Shown here piece by piece: positions 25,040-35,025 of a stretch of DNA of 64,000 nt. Each line of letters begins with the position of its first letter. Position 1 is the stretch's first letter. Origin of the DNA: Rothia nasisuis (GTDB lineage Bacteria; Actinomycetota; Actinomycetes; Actinomycetales; Micrococcaceae); the NCBI RefSeq assembly GCF_928381405.1, contig NZ_CAKMSB010000002.1, positions 283,351-347,350 of the forward strand. The letters run 5' to 3'. The notes under the pieces are model-generated. The model did not search any database. It saw only the letters and a list, made by a program, of their open reading frames with translations, and was not told the origin of the DNA. A program made the position numbers and the translations under genes.

Positions 25040-26401
25040 ATGTCTCATCGCCTGCCTAACCCCTCCCCCGAAACCGGCGCGCACCCCGTCATTCCACCCG
25101 TTACCGCTGACTTACAGGCCCAGCCTGCTCAGGCCGAACATACACCGTCGATCAAAATTCCCTCACAGATTAAGGTGCTCATCGCCGCGTCCTTTCTCAT
25201 TGCGCTTGGCTACGGCCTGGTTGCACCGGTGCTACCTGGCTTTGCCCGTAGCTTTGACGTAGGTGCCCTGGCAGCAACCTTTGTGGTCTCAGCGTTCGCG
25301 CTCTCACGGTTAGCTTTCGCACCGGCCTCCGGCCACCTCATCACCCGCTTTGGTGAACGCCGTATCTACTCAGCTGGCCTTATCATCGTGGGCATTGGCT
25401 CTATCGGTGCGGGTCTTTCTGTCAACTACCCTATGCTGATTGGCGCGCGCATTATCGGGGGCACCGGCTCGGTTATGTTTACTGTAGCGGCCATGGGCAT
25501 TCTTGTACGCAACTCGCCGCCCACCATTAGGGGCAGGGTCTCGGGCTATTTTGCAACATCTTTTCTGTTGGGCAATATTCTGGGCCCGGTGCTCGGTGCG
25601 GCCGCCTCCTCGCTCGGTATGCGAGTGCCTTTTTTCGTCTACGCAGCCATGCTTCTCTGCGCCTCGCTGGTGGTGCTGACTCAACTCAAAGACCAGCCCC
25701 ACGAGGTACACCTGAACACCCAGGGTATTGAAGTACCCAAGCCCGAACTTAAGTTCAGCGATGCCCTAGGCTTCACCAACTACAAGGCGGCCCTCTTCAC
25801 CAATTTCACCGTAGGCTGGGCCATTTTCGGTCTGCAATCAACAGTGCTACCGCTGGCAGCTGTAGCGCTACTTACCACCCTGCACACGGGTGAAAGCGGC
25901 TACGACCCCGCCTTAGAAGGCGCCCGCCTGGCCGGTTTTACGCTCGCTTCTTTTGCAGCGGGTAACGCCCTCATGCAGATATACTCAGGCAAGATGGGCG
26001 ACAGGGTGGGCCGCCGCCCCATGGTCTTCTCAGGGCTAATCCTAGCGGGCACTATCACCATCGTCTTTGGAACCATCACACTGCCCCTGCTCTTTGTATG
26101 TGCAGCTGTGCTACTCGGTATCTCAGCGGCCCTGGTAGGGCCCTCACTCCAGGCTGCCGTGTCTGATGTGGTGGGCAACAAACGCTCCGGCGGCCAGCCC
26201 CTGGCCTACTACCAGATGGCCTCAGATATCGGCATGATTGCAGGGCCGCTCATCGCTGGCTTCATCATTGACAGCTCAGGTTACTTCCCCGCTTTCGCGC
26301 TAGCTGGTGCTCTTCTGCTGGTTGCAGCAGCAGGCTGGTTCCCCGGCTACGCCCCCAAGTACCCGCAAGACGTTGCCGACCCGGGCTATACCGGCACATA
26401 G
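25040..26401 (+). CDS. Major facilitator superfamily transporter (drug-efflux type)
   Basis: Twelve-helix membrane transporter of 453 residues. An unstructured Pro/Gln-rich N-terminus of about 45 residues precedes the first helix (IKVLIAASFLIALGYGLVAPVLP, split: IKVLIAASFLI then ALGYGLVAPVLP). The motif-A-like loop between helices 2 and 3 is GHLITRFGERRIYS. The matching loop in the second half is KMGDRVGRRPMVFSG. The helix 5 segment LGNILGPVLGA resembles motif C of proton-drug antiporters, which suggests efflux, but the substrate is unknown. It is convergent with smc, the stops being only 4 bases apart, so it is an insertion between ftsY and smc, which often adjoin in related genomes. Confidence 0.88.
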   Translation: MSHRLPNPSPETGAHPVIPPVTADLQAQPAQAEHTPSIKIPSQIKVLIAASFLIALGYGLVAPVLPGFARSFDVGALAATFVVSAFALSRLAFAPASGHLITRFGERRIYSAGLIIVGIGSIGAGLSVNYPMLIGARIIGGTGSVMFTVAAMGILVRNSPPTIRGRVSGYFATSFLLGNILGPVLGAAASSLGMRVPFFVYAAMLLCASLVVLTQLKDQPHEVHLNTQGIEVPKPELKFSDALGFTNYKAALFTNFTVGWAIFGLQSTVLPLAAVALLTTLHTGESGYDPALEGARLAGFTLASFAAGNALMQIYSGKMGDRVGRRPMVFSGLILAGTITIVFGTITLPLLFVCAAVLLGISAALVGPSLQAAVSDVVGNKRSGGQPLAYYQMASDIGMIAGPLIAGFIIDSSGYFPAFALAGALLLVAAAGWFPGYAPKYPQDVADPGYTGT

Positions 26402-26405
26402 GTCG

Positions 26406-29400
26406 CTAGGCGGGGTCACTCATTCGGTGCGATAGCACAGTCGATACACCGTCACGCATCGAAATACCATAGAGAGTGTCGGCCTGCGCCATAGTGCGCT
26501 GGTGATGGGTAATCAGCATGAGCTGGGACTTCTCTCGTAGCTGCTCCAGCACCTGTAGCAGGCGGCCCAGGTTACGGTCATCTAGGGCGGCATCAACCTC
26601 GTCAAGCACATAGAAGGGCGCCGGACGAGCCATAAAAGTAGCCAGTAGCAAGGCTAGTGACGCCAGAGTGCGCTCACCACCCGAGAGCAACGAAAGTCGA
26701 GTCACTTTTTTACCCGCCGGTTTCACCTGGATATCAAGCCCGCTACGCCCGGGGTCATGCGGGTCAGCCAGAATAAGCTGCCCCTCACCCCCGGGAAAAA
26801 GCAGAGCAAAAATACGGCTGAACTCTGCCTGAACATCCGCCAGGGCCGCGGTGAAGGCGGCGTCAATATGTTCAGTGACATCTTTCATCACTGCACGTAC
26901 GTCAGCGCGGCTGGCTCTCACGTCGTGAATTTGCTGGCGCAGATAGTCATGACGCTGCTGTAAGGCCTCGTATTCCTCAAGAGCTAACGGATTGGTCACA
27001 CCCAAACGCGCCAGCTCGGCCCGGGCTCGACCCAGTTCAGCCTCTACCTGCTGACGATCCACCTCATGTACATCACGGCCAGCCACTAGTTGGGCCGGGC
27101 TCAGGCTCAGCTCCTCAGCTGCCCTCGTCTCAAGGGCCTCCCAGCGGGCCTCAAGGCGAGCGCGGGTTGCAGCGGCTTCGGCGTGGAGGGTGAGAGCGTC
27201 CGCAAGTGAACGCTGAGCTGATTCCTGCTCTGCGCGTAGCTTCGCGAGAGTCTGCTCGGTCTGCGCCTGGCTGCGACGGGCGGCCGAAAGTTCGGCGTCC
27301 GCTGCCGTTAGGAGGGCGTGAATGGACCGGCGGAGTACTACCGCTTTAGCGGTGACTCCCTCAGCACGGGTACGGTTGGCTATCGCTTGGGTGCGGCACT
27401 CTTGAGAGGTCTTGTACGAGGTGGTCACCGCAGCGAGAGCACTTTCAGCTTGAGCCAGGCGGGCTTGGGCCGTCTGCTGGCTGGATTCGGCGCTGGCAGC
27501 TTCTGCCTGAGCCTGAGCTAGTTTGGACTGTATCTCGGTCAGCCGGTCGGTAGCGGCCAGCACGGCCTTATCCAGAGCTGCCCGGTCTGAAGGGGCTTGG
27601 GGAGGGAGTTGATCGAGAGCCTTGGTTGCGCTTGTGAGGTGCTTCTGGGCGATACGGTAGGACGCTGTAGCTCGCTTGACAGCGTCGTTGAGGCGAGTAG
27701 CCTCGGCGGTTTCATGTGACTGTGTGGCCTTGAGGGCAACCAGCTGGCTGTCAGCCTGAGTGAGCTTGCTCTGGGCTTGCCCGGCCGCGTGTGCTGCTGC
27801 TTTCTCGGCTGCCTGCGCATCGGTGAGTGCCTGCTGGGCCTGCTCATGCTTGCTCTGTGCCTGCTCAAGAGCGGCCACGCTGAGTTGCAGATTCTTACGA
27901 GAGCTCTGTAGCTGCCCGAAGAGTTCTAGAGAGCCGCGCGCGGCACCCGGTAGCAGCAGCGAGGTTGCTGTGAGTAGGGTTCCGTCGATTACGGCGGCCG
28001 TGGCATCGGGGCAATGTGCTATCGCCCGGCGGGCAGTTTCAAGAGAGTCGCACAGATAGACTGTGCCCCACAGCTGGCTAAGGGCTCTCTTGAGGTAGTC
28101 AGAAGCTGAGATAGCCTGCCAGAGCTCGTCAACGCCATCGATATCAGGCGAAGCTTCAGAGAGTGGGGAGCTCTCTACTGCTGGTTGGCTGGCAGGGGGT
28201 GCGAACACTTGGCTGACCTTGCCCTCAATGCCGGTTCCGTCAGTGTTTACCAAAGCGGTAGCGTAGGCTCCGAGCAAGGATGAAACAGCGGTCTGCCAGG
28301 GCTCCGCAACATCAAGTAAAGATAGAATTTCCTGGGCCCCACCTGCCTGAGCTTCCTCCCGGGCAACCGCGTCACCAGAAGCTGACTGTTCGTTAGCCCA
28401 GGCAGCTTCTAGCGCCTGGCACCGGGATTGCAAAGACTCAACCTCAAGTTCTGCTTCATGTGCGCGGGTACGTGCTGAGTCGACTTTGGCTACCGCTCTC
28501 ACTCGGCGCGTACGAGCTACCTTCTCTTTCTGCTGCGCTTCCACTACCGCGTCGGCAGCTTCGGCTCGCTCTCGGTGGGCACTCTCTAACCTGCCGGTGG
28601 CCTCACCTTGGTGACGGCTAAACTCATCCTGCTCCTGACGGCGGCGGGCCAGTTCTCCCTCAGCGCGCTCAAAAGAAGCCCGTGCCGCTGCCAGTTGTGA
28701 TGTCAGCTCCGATACCTGTTCTCGGTGCTTATCAGCACACTCATCAGCTTGAGCTAGTTTGTCTCTCGCCTGCGCTAGCTCTTTCTCCGCAGCCTCGCCC
28801 TGCTCTCGGCGCCGAGCGATAAGCTTCTGGGCCTGACGGAGCCGGGCGGCGGCGTCCTTGGCCTGTTCCAGCTCAGCGTCACGCACCTGCTGAGCCCGCT
28901 CCAGGCGAGTAGCTACCTCTTCGTTGTGTTCATCGCTGAGCGGGCTACCAGCCCGTTCACTGGCAATCAGCTGAACCGTCTCAACACGGTGAGCTAAGGT
29001 CTGTAGCTGTGCACGGTGTTCAGCTAAGAAGGAGGCTTGATCACGCTGTTGATCGAGCTGCCGCTCAGTGGCGGCCAGTTGCTCCCCCAGCTCCTCGGAA
29101 CGCAGCTGGGCCTGCTGGCGGGTTTCACCGGCCTTGTTCCAGCCCTGTTCCAGCTGCTCGCGCTCTCTTTGAACCGCCAGAGCATCGAACCTCAGCACAT
29201 CAGCTGTCAGTGTGCGGACACGTGATGCCACCTCTGAAGCCATACGGGCAGCATCAGCCTGCTCCCGGCGCCCTTCGAGCTGACTCTCGAGTTCAGTAGC
29301 TACGTCTTCCAGGCGATTAAGATCGGCCTTAAGGTCATCTAGTTTGCCCGCCGTCTTTGCCTGGCGACGCCTGTGCTTGAGCAAACCGGCTGCCTGTTCA

Positions 29401-29882
29401 ATGAGTTCACGACGGTCAGCGGATGTACCGTGCAAAATTCGGTCCACCTGCCCCTGCCCGATGAGGGTGTGAAGGTCACGGCCCACGCCGGTATCAGCCA
29501 GCAGATCCTGCACATCGCCTAAGCGGGCTGGCTCCCCGTTGATTTCATAGTCAGAGCCGCCAGCTGAGAACATGGTGCGGGCGATTTTCACCTCGTCCAG
29601 GGCAACGGGTAAAGACCTATCAGTGTTGTCAATAACCAGCTCAACCCGTGCTCGGCCCAGCGCTGCCTGCGCCGAGCCTCCCGAGAAAATCACGTCTTTC
29701 ATGGCAGCCCCGCGCAGGGCCTTGGCACCTTGCGCTCCCATGACCCACGCCAGGGCATCTACCACGTTCGATTTGCCTGCCCCGTTGGGCCCCACCAGCA
29801 CGTTGAGCCCGGGCTCAAACTCAAAAACCGTAGCCTGAGCGAACGATTTAAAACCTCGTACGGTCAGCGATTTCAGATACAT
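26406..29882 (-). CDS. smc: Chromosome segregation protein Smc
   Basis: Structural maintenance of chromosomes ATPase of 1158 residues; with ScpA and ScpB it forms the bacterial condensin. The N-terminal Walker A is GPNGAGKSNVVDALAWVMG (about 32-50). Long Ala/Gln/Glu-rich coiled coils flank a hinge at about 480-640. The C-terminal half carries the signature LSGGERTLASLALLLATF and Walker B FYVLDEVDAALDD. I start at the ATG at 29882 (MYLKSLTVRGFKSFA) because that is the invariant SMC N-terminus; the frame runs 6 codons further upstream. The coiled-coil composition is Ala-rich but intact. Confidence 0.97.
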   Translation of the reverse strand: MYLKSLTVRGFKSFAQATVFEFEPGLNVLVGPNGAGKSNVVDALAWVMGAQGAKALRGAAMKDVIFSGGSAQAALGRARVELVIDNTDRSLPVALDEVKIARTMFSAGGSDYEINGEPARLGDVQDLLADTGVGRDLHTLIGQGQVDRILHGTSADRRELIEQAAGLLKHRRRQAKTAGKLDDLKADLNRLEDVATELESQLEGRREQADAARMASEVASRVRTLTADVLRFDALAVQREREQLEQGWNKAGETRQQAQLRSEELGEQLAATERQLDQQRDQASFLAEHRAQLQTLAHRVETVQLIASERAGSPLSDEHNEEVATRLERAQQVRDAELEQAKDAAARLRQAQKLIARRREQGEAAEKELAQARDKLAQADECADKHREQVSELTSQLAAARASFERAEGELARRRQEQDEFSRHQGEATGRLESAHRERAEAADAVVEAQQKEKVARTRRVRAVAKVDSARTRAHEAELEVESLQSRCQALEAAWANEQSASGDAVAREEAQAGGAQEILSLLDVAEPWQTAVSSLLGAYATALVNTDGTGIEGKVSQVFAPPASQPAVESSPLSEASPDIDGVDELWQAISASDYLKRALSQLWGTVYLCDSLETARRAIAHCPDATAAVIDGTLLTATSLLLPGAARGSLELFGQLQSSRKNLQLSVAALEQAQSKHEQAQQALTDAQAAEKAAAHAAGQAQSKLTQADSQLVALKATQSHETAEATRLNDAVKRATASYRIAQKHLTSATKALDQLPPQAPSDRAALDKAVLAATDRLTEIQSKLAQAQAEAASAESSQQTAQARLAQAESALAAVTTSYKTSQECRTQAIANRTRAEGVTAKAVVLRRSIHALLTAADAELSAARRSQAQTEQTLAKLRAEQESAQRSLADALTLHAEAAATRARLEARWEALETRAAEELSLSPAQLVAGRDVHEVDRQQVEAELGRARAELARLGVTNPLALEEYEALQQRHDYLRQQIHDVRASRADVRAVMKDVTEHIDAAFTAALADVQAEFSRIFALLFPGGEGQLILADPHDPGRSGLDIQVKPAGKKVTRLSLLSGGERTLASLALLLATFMARPAPFYVLDEVDAALDDRNLGRLLQVLEQLREKSQLMLITHHQRTMAQADTLYGISMRDGVSTVLSHRMSDPA

Positions 29883-30077
29883 ACTTAAGCCCATCGACAA
29901 GAAGGTAAGAGAACTTGCCCCACCACTTTACCTCAGCGCAAGAGCGCTGTTCGGTGTGAGATGAACCGGTAACGCCAATGTGCATTGAGATAGCCGAGTG
30001 CGCATATTATTGAAAAAGTGCGCTCTATGTTCAAATAAGCGCGGAGCCCATGTTCATCCCAAGGCTAGAAGAAGAGA

Positions 30078-31109
30078 TTGACCACTAACTCAGATATCCG
30101 CCACGCCAATGCTTCTCTGCTGTCTGTCACCAGGGTTTTACCCCCTGAAGTGGTCACCAGCTCCTATTTTGATGAGCAGCTCGCTTCAACCTACAAACGC
30201 CTCAAGATGCCCAAGGGCCTGCTTGAACGCCTTGCAGGAATCAGTGAGCGCCGCGCCTGGGGCGAGTCAATGCACTTTGAGGACGGGGCGGTAGCAGCTG
30301 CCGAGGCCGCTCTTACCCAGGCCGGGGTGCCCAAAGACCAGATTGGGTTGATTATCAACACCTCGGTGACCCGCGATAACTTTGAGCCCGCTGTGGCTGT
30401 GGGAGTACACGACCGTTTAGGCCTACCCCATCGGGCCTTGAACTTTGACATCACCAACGCCTGCCTGGGGTTTGTGAACGGTATTACGGTGGCGGCAAGC
30501 ATGATTGATGCTGGTGCGATTGACTATGCCCTCATCGTAGACGGAGAGGACCCCTCCCCCTGGCACGCCACCGCCCTACGCCAGCTGAACAGCCCGGATG
30601 CTACCCGTGATGATGTGCTGGCCCAGTTCGCCACTTTAACCTTGGGGTCAGGGGCAGCAGCCGCCGTGATAGGTCGCTCGGATACCCACCCCGAGGGGCA
30701 CCGCATTGTCGGTTCAGTCTCGCGGGCAGGTACCGAACACCGCAACCTCTGCGTCGGCGGTGAGGCAGACCAGGGAATGAACACGGACGCTGCGGGGCTA
30801 CTCAAACACGGCCTACAGCTGGTTGCTGAGGCCTGGCAAGAGGCCCATGAGCAGGGTTGGGACTGGCGAGATATGCGCTCCTACGTGACCCACCAGATTT
30901 CTAACGCCCACACGAACGCCATTATTGAGGCCGTGGGCATTGACCGTGACCGTATTCCGCTAACTTTTCCTGTCTGGGGTAACGTGGCAGCAGCTGCCCT
31001 TCCCATGACCCTGGCAGAAGACTCCGTCAACTATGCCAAGGGCGACCGTATCCTCTGCATGGGTGTGGGCTCGGGCCTGAACACCGCACTGATGGAAATC
31101 ACCTGGTAG
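30078..31109 (+). CDS. oleA: Thiolase-fold acyl-CoA condensing enzyme OleA
   Basis: 3-oxoacyl-ACP-synthase-III-like enzyme of 343 residues. OleA joins two fatty acyl-CoAs head to head into a beta-keto acid, the first step of long-chain cis-olefin synthesis. The catalytic cysteine is Cys129 in FDITNACLGFVNG; HQISNAHTNAIIE carries the His/Asn region. The start is TTG at 30078 behind AGAAGAAGAGA. An AT-rich TATTAT at 30005-30010 may be its -10. It is followed after 9 bases by oleBC and then oleD. That order matches the Micrococcus luteus olefin cluster and separates it from an ordinary FabH. Confidence 0.88.
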   Translation: MTTNSDIRHANASLLSVTRVLPPEVVTSSYFDEQLASTYKRLKMPKGLLERLAGISERRAWGESMHFEDGAVAAAEAALTQAGVPKDQIGLIINTSVTRDNFEPAVAVGVHDRLGLPHRALNFDITNACLGFVNGITVAASMIDAGAIDYALIVDGEDPSPWHATALRQLNSPDATRDDVLAQFATLTLGSGAAAAVIGRSDTHPEGHRIVGSVSRAGTEHRNLCVGGEADQGMNTDAAGLLKHGLQLVAEAWQEAHEQGWDWRDMRSYVTHQISNAHTNAIIEAVGIDRDRIPLTFPVWGNVAAAALPMTLAEDSVNYAKGDRILCMGVGSGLNTALMEITW

Positions 31110-31118
31110 GAGGTGGCG

Positions 31119-33830
31119 ATGGAACAGCTTTTTCCGACCCCTGAGGCATGGCCCGGCGTTGAAGCTACCTGGTCCCACAGGCGTGAAGTGCCCTCGTCTG
31201 CACCGGTTGAAGCCCCGGGGACGGTTCGCACCTGGCACTATCTCGATAACGGCCCTGCCCTTGAAGCTGCGGGCCGGGCACCGGTGGGCACGGTGCTTGC
31301 AGTACACGGCAACCCCACCTGGTCCTACCTCTGGCGTTCGGTACTGGCCGCAGCGAGCGCGGCGGAACACCCCTGGCGCGTGATTGCGGTAGACCAGCTG
31401 GAGATGGGTTACTCAGAACGTACCGGGCTTACCCGCACCCTGACTGACCGGGTAACTGATTTGGGAGACTTCACCGCAGCTCTCGGCCTTAATCAGACAA
31501 GGCTCCCTCTAGTCACCTTAGCCCATGACTGGGGCGGGCTTATCTCCCTAGGTTGGGCGCTACGCCACCGTGAGGTTCTCTCTGGCATTGTACTCACAAA
31601 CACCGCAGTCTTTCATGACTCCTCTGAGAAGATTCCCGTGGCATTGCAGGCGGCACTAAACCCGGCGCTACATTCCTGGGCCACCGAAAAATCACCGGCC
31701 TTTATCGATGTCACCCTAGGCCTGGCGCAGAAGCCTCTCGATCGAGGGGTTAAGCACGCCTATAGGTTGCCCTACCGTACCGCTGAACACCGGCGGGGTG
31801 TACGCAACTTTGTGGCCGATATACCTGCCACAGAGGCAGCCCCTAGCTACCAGCAGATGGCGGCAACCGCCCGGGGTATCACCGAACTCACCGTTCCGGC
31901 TCTGATGCTCTGGGGAACCAAGGATCCGGTCTTCCAGCGCCGCTACATGGCCGACTTGGCAGCGCGTCTGCCCCAGGCCGATATTCACCGTTTTGAGCGG
32001 GCAAGCCACCTGGTTGCCGAGGACGAAGACATAGCCACCCCTATTCTGACCTGGCTGGGCGAGAACTTCGCCGGGGAGCCCACCCAGCGTGAGCGCCACC
32101 TGGTGAGCCGTGCTCAGCTGACCCCGGCGTCCGCCCCCTACCGCCCTATGCTGGCAGAAATCTCTGAGCGTGCCAACGATACCAGCGTGGCGGTGGTAGA
32201 TATGGGTGCTCGCGGCAACGGCACAGAAGTAGCAGCTCAGCTGAGCTGGGCGGACCTGGCGGTCGAAGTTAATCGCATAGCCTCCGGCCTGCAACAGCTC
32301 GGGGTGCGCCCCGGCGACCGGGTCAATTTGCTGGTTCCCCCAGGAATCACGCTCACCACTCTCATCTATGCCTGCCTCAAGCTAGGTGCCGTGATTGTGG
32401 TAGCCGATACCGGCCTGGGGGCCAGGGGGCTCACTCGGGCGCTCAAGGGAGCCCGCCCCGCCTGGCTGATTGGCGTTCCTTCAGCCCTCACCGCCGCCCG
32501 TGCACTGGGCTGGCCCGGAACTCGCATAGCCGCCACCGCCCTGCCAGCGGCAGCATCGCAAGCCCTGGGGCTGGCCGGATCCATCACCGACTTTAAAGCC
32601 TCTACTGCCTTTGAGGTTGATACGCCAGATCCTGACGCTGATGCAGCGGTTCTCTACACTTCTGGCTCCACTGGCCCAGCTAAGGGCGTGGTCTACACCC
32701 ACCGGCAGCTTGCGGCTATGCGCGATACCATTGCTGCAACCTATGACCTTAAGGCTGGGGCTGGTCTGGTTGCAGGCTTTGCCCCCTTTGCCCTGCTTGG
32801 GCCTGCGCTCGGTGCCACCAGCGTCACACCGGCCATGGACGTGACCAAGCCTAAAACCCTGACTGCCTCGGCACTAGCCTCAGCCGCTGCGGCTATTGAC
32901 GCAACCGTGGTCTTTGCATCCCCCGCTGCCATCATGAATGTGCTTCAGACTCTCGACAGTTTGACCTCAGACCAGCGGGCGGCACTGGGCCGGGTCACTA
33001 CCATGCTCTCCGCAGGTGCTCCCATCACCTCCCAGCTACTGACCCGGCTACAGAAAGTGCTACCAGCAGCGTCGCTACACACTCCCTACGGTATGACCGA
33101 GGTGCTGCCTGCCACCGACATCAGTTTTGGGCAGATTCAGCAGGCTGAGCAGGACGCCACTGAAAACCTTGTGGGCGCCGGTGACGGTGTGTGCGTGGGA
33201 ACTGCCGTGCACGGGGCCAGCCTGCAACTTGCCCCCCTGCTACCCGACGGCACTGCCAGTATCGAGACCACCACAGAGCCAGGTGTAACCGGTGAAATTC
33301 TGGTTTCGGCTCCCCATCTCAAAGACCGCTACGACACCCTGTGGGTAACCGAGCAGGCCTCCACCGCTACTCCGGGGTGGCACCGCACCGGTGATGTGGG
33401 GCATTTTGACGCCAAAGGCCGACTCTGGGTTGAAGGCCGCCTTGCCCATGTACTGGTGACTGCCCAGGGAGTGCTGACCCCGGTGGCCCTTGAGCAAGCT
33501 GCTGAGGCGGACCCCGATGTGATACGGGCTGCTGCCCTTGCAGTTGGGCCTGCGGGTACATCTGCTGTAGTTATCGTTGCCGAAGTTGGCCCCCGGTTCA
33601 GGGGCAAGAAAACCCGTAACGGTCTTGCCCCGGCCGATCTGACCGCGCGCGTACGCCGCCAGGTAAACAGCCAGACCGGTGTGGATATTGCCGCCCTGCT
33701 TCTGGTAGACGAGCAACCAACCGATGTCCGTCATAACTCCAAGATTGATCGGCAGCTACTTGCACGATGGGCGGGCGAGGTTCTCATGGGCAAGAAGGCC
33801 CGCCTGGGTAAGGGGGTTATCGCGTGGTAA
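31119..33830 (+). CDS. oleBC: OleBC fusion: beta-lactone decarboxylase plus beta-lactone synthetase
   Basis: Bifunctional olefin-synthesis protein of 903 residues. Residues about 1-310 are an alpha/beta hydrolase of the haloalkane-dehalogenase type, with nucleophile Asp137 in LAHDWGG and the oxyanion segment HGNPTWSYLWR; this OleB part decarboxylates the beta-lactone to the olefin. Residues about 330-903 are an acyl-AMP-ligase-like domain with VLYTSGSTGPAKG, TPYGMTEVLPAT and HRTGDVGHFD; this OleC part closes the beta-lactone. The ATG at 31119 has AGGAGG at ideal spacing. It overlaps oleD by 7 bases. Fused OleBC is known from actinobacteria. Confidence 0.88.
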   Translation: MEQLFPTPEAWPGVEATWSHRREVPSSAPVEAPGTVRTWHYLDNGPALEAAGRAPVGTVLAVHGNPTWSYLWRSVLAAASAAEHPWRVIAVDQLEMGYSERTGLTRTLTDRVTDLGDFTAALGLNQTRLPLVTLAHDWGGLISLGWALRHREVLSGIVLTNTAVFHDSSEKIPVALQAALNPALHSWATEKSPAFIDVTLGLAQKPLDRGVKHAYRLPYRTAEHRRGVRNFVADIPATEAAPSYQQMAATARGITELTVPALMLWGTKDPVFQRRYMADLAARLPQADIHRFERASHLVAEDEDIATPILTWLGENFAGEPTQRERHLVSRAQLTPASAPYRPMLAEISERANDTSVAVVDMGARGNGTEVAAQLSWADLAVEVNRIASGLQQLGVRPGDRVNLLVPPGITLTTLIYACLKLGAVIVVADTGLGARGLTRALKGARPAWLIGVPSALTAARALGWPGTRIAATALPAAASQALGLAGSITDFKASTAFEVDTPDPDADAAVLYTSGSTGPAKGVVYTHRQLAAMRDTIAATYDLKAGAGLVAGFAPFALLGPALGATSVTPAMDVTKPKTLTASALASAAAAIDATVVFASPAAIMNVLQTLDSLTSDQRAALGRVTTMLSAGAPITSQLLTRLQKVLPAASLHTPYGMTEVLPATDISFGQIQQAEQDATENLVGAGDGVCVGTAVHGASLQLAPLLPDGTASIETTTEPGVTGEILVSAPHLKDRYDTLWVTEQASTATPGWHRTGDVGHFDAKGRLWVEGRLAHVLVTAQGVLTPVALEQAAEADPDVIRAAALAVGPAGTSAVVIVAEVGPRFRGKKTRNGLAPADLTARVRRQVNSQTGVDIAALLLVDEQPTDVRHNSKIDRQLLARWAGEVLMGKKARLGKGVIAW

Positions 33831-34918
33831 CCTCCCTGCGCCCCCTTGATTCTGCCCACTGCGCACCGGAGCGGGGCGAGCGCGTGCTGGTCACCGGGGC
33901 CTCCGGTCTGTTGGGCCGCGAGGTGGTTTTTGCCCTCCTGCGTGCCGGTTATGCGGTGCGGGCTTTTCAGCGCGGTGAGTCAGGTATCAGACAGTTGCTC
34001 CCTGATCACCTGGCCTCACGCTTTGACCAGGTACGCGGCTCACTGACCGACCAATTGGCTGTACGCCGGGCTTTGACCGGCGGGGCTGACTTGCCCCCGG
34101 CAGACGGTGTCATCCACCTGGCGGCTAAGGTTTCGGTGGTCGGTGACTGGGAGGATTACCTCCGGGTCAACGTTGAGGGCACCCGAACCCTGCTCGAAGC
34201 TGCCCGGGCCGCCGGAGTGAGCAGGTTTCTGCATACCTCCTCGCCCTCGGTTGCTCACAGCGGCACCTCAATCGTGGGTGAGGGCAATCCGCCTGCCACG
34301 CCTCAGCAGGCCCGTGGCAACTATGCCCGGTCCAAGGCTGAGTCCGAGCTGCTGGCTTTGAGCTTCGACGATGAGAACTTCTGGGTTGGGGTGCTCCGCC
34401 CCCACCTGGTGTGGGGTCCCGGCGATACCCAGCTCGTTGAGCGTGTGCTTGACCGGGCCGCGTCCGGCCGCCTTCCCCTGCTCAATCACGGTACCGCCCT
34501 CATCGACACTCTCTACATCGACAACGGTGCGGACGCCTTTGTGCGCGGCTACCAGCGGCTCGAACGGGTTCGGGGGGTTCCACTGGTAATCACCAACGGG
34601 CAGCCTCGCCCGGTGGGTGAAATTATCGCCGGTATGTGCACCGCATGTGGCGTAACGCCACCTGCGTATTCGCTCCCTGCTCCCCTGGCCTACGGCGCTG
34701 GTCTGGCCCTAGAAAAGATATGGGCCCGGTTCGCTCCCGAGCAGATTCCGCCGCTGACCTCATTTTTGGCCGAGCAGCTCTCAACAGCCCACTGGTTTGA
34801 CCAGCGTCGCACCCAAGAACTACTGGACTGGGCCCCTACGGTATCCCTTGAAGAGGGGTACGAGCGGCTAGGAGACTTTTACGGGCAGCGGTTCGCACAG
34901 GCACCCCGGCCAAGGTAA
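33824..34918 (+). CDS. oleD: NAD(P)-dependent 2-alkyl-3-oxoalkanoate reductase OleD
   Basis: Short-chain/extended reductase of 364 residues that reduces the OleA product to a beta-hydroxy acid. Near the N-terminus is the Rossmann motif VLVTGASGLLGRE. The catalytic YxxxK is in YARSKAESEL, with the Ser in HTSSPSV. The C-terminus resembles 3-beta-hydroxysteroid dehydrogenase/isomerases, as OleD does. The GTG start lies inside the oleBC end, which indicates translational coupling. It is the last gene of the operon and convergent with mutM. Confidence 0.85.
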   Translation: MVTSLRPLDSAHCAPERGERVLVTGASGLLGREVVFALLRAGYAVRAFQRGESGIRQLLPDHLASRFDQVRGSLTDQLAVRRALTGGADLPPADGVIHLAAKVSVVGDWEDYLRVNVEGTRTLLEAARAAGVSRFLHTSSPSVAHSGTSIVGEGNPPATPQQARGNYARSKAESELLALSFDDENFWVGVLRPHLVWGPGDTQLVERVLDRAASGRLPLLNHGTALIDTLYIDNGADAFVRGYQRLERVRGVPLVITNGQPRPVGEIIAGMCTACGVTPPAYSLPAPLAYGAGLALEKIWARFAPEQIPPLTSFLAEQLSTAHWFDQRRTQELLDWAPTVSLEEGYERLGDFYGQRFAQAPRPR

Positions 34919-34953
34919 CGCGAGGCAAGCTAGCAGGGCGAGGTGGGCGCCCG

Positions 34954-35002
34954 CAGCCAGCGAGACGGGGTCTGGCCGCGAGACCAAGAGTGTTGCTGGC
35001 TG
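34954..35002. terminator. Hairpin between convergent oleD and mutM
   Basis: CAGCCAGC (34954-34961) and GCTGGCTG (34995-35002) enclose a GTCT/AGAC inner stem. The hairpin sits in the short convergent gap and may end both messages. There is no clear T-run. Confidence 0.4.
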
Positions 35003-35025
35003 AGGCGCTCCTCACGCCCCTATGG

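Noticed and set aside
30078..31109. Reading this as an ordinary FabH of fatty acid synthesis
   Set aside because: The coupled OleBC and OleD genes and lack of fab genes nearby favour OleA.
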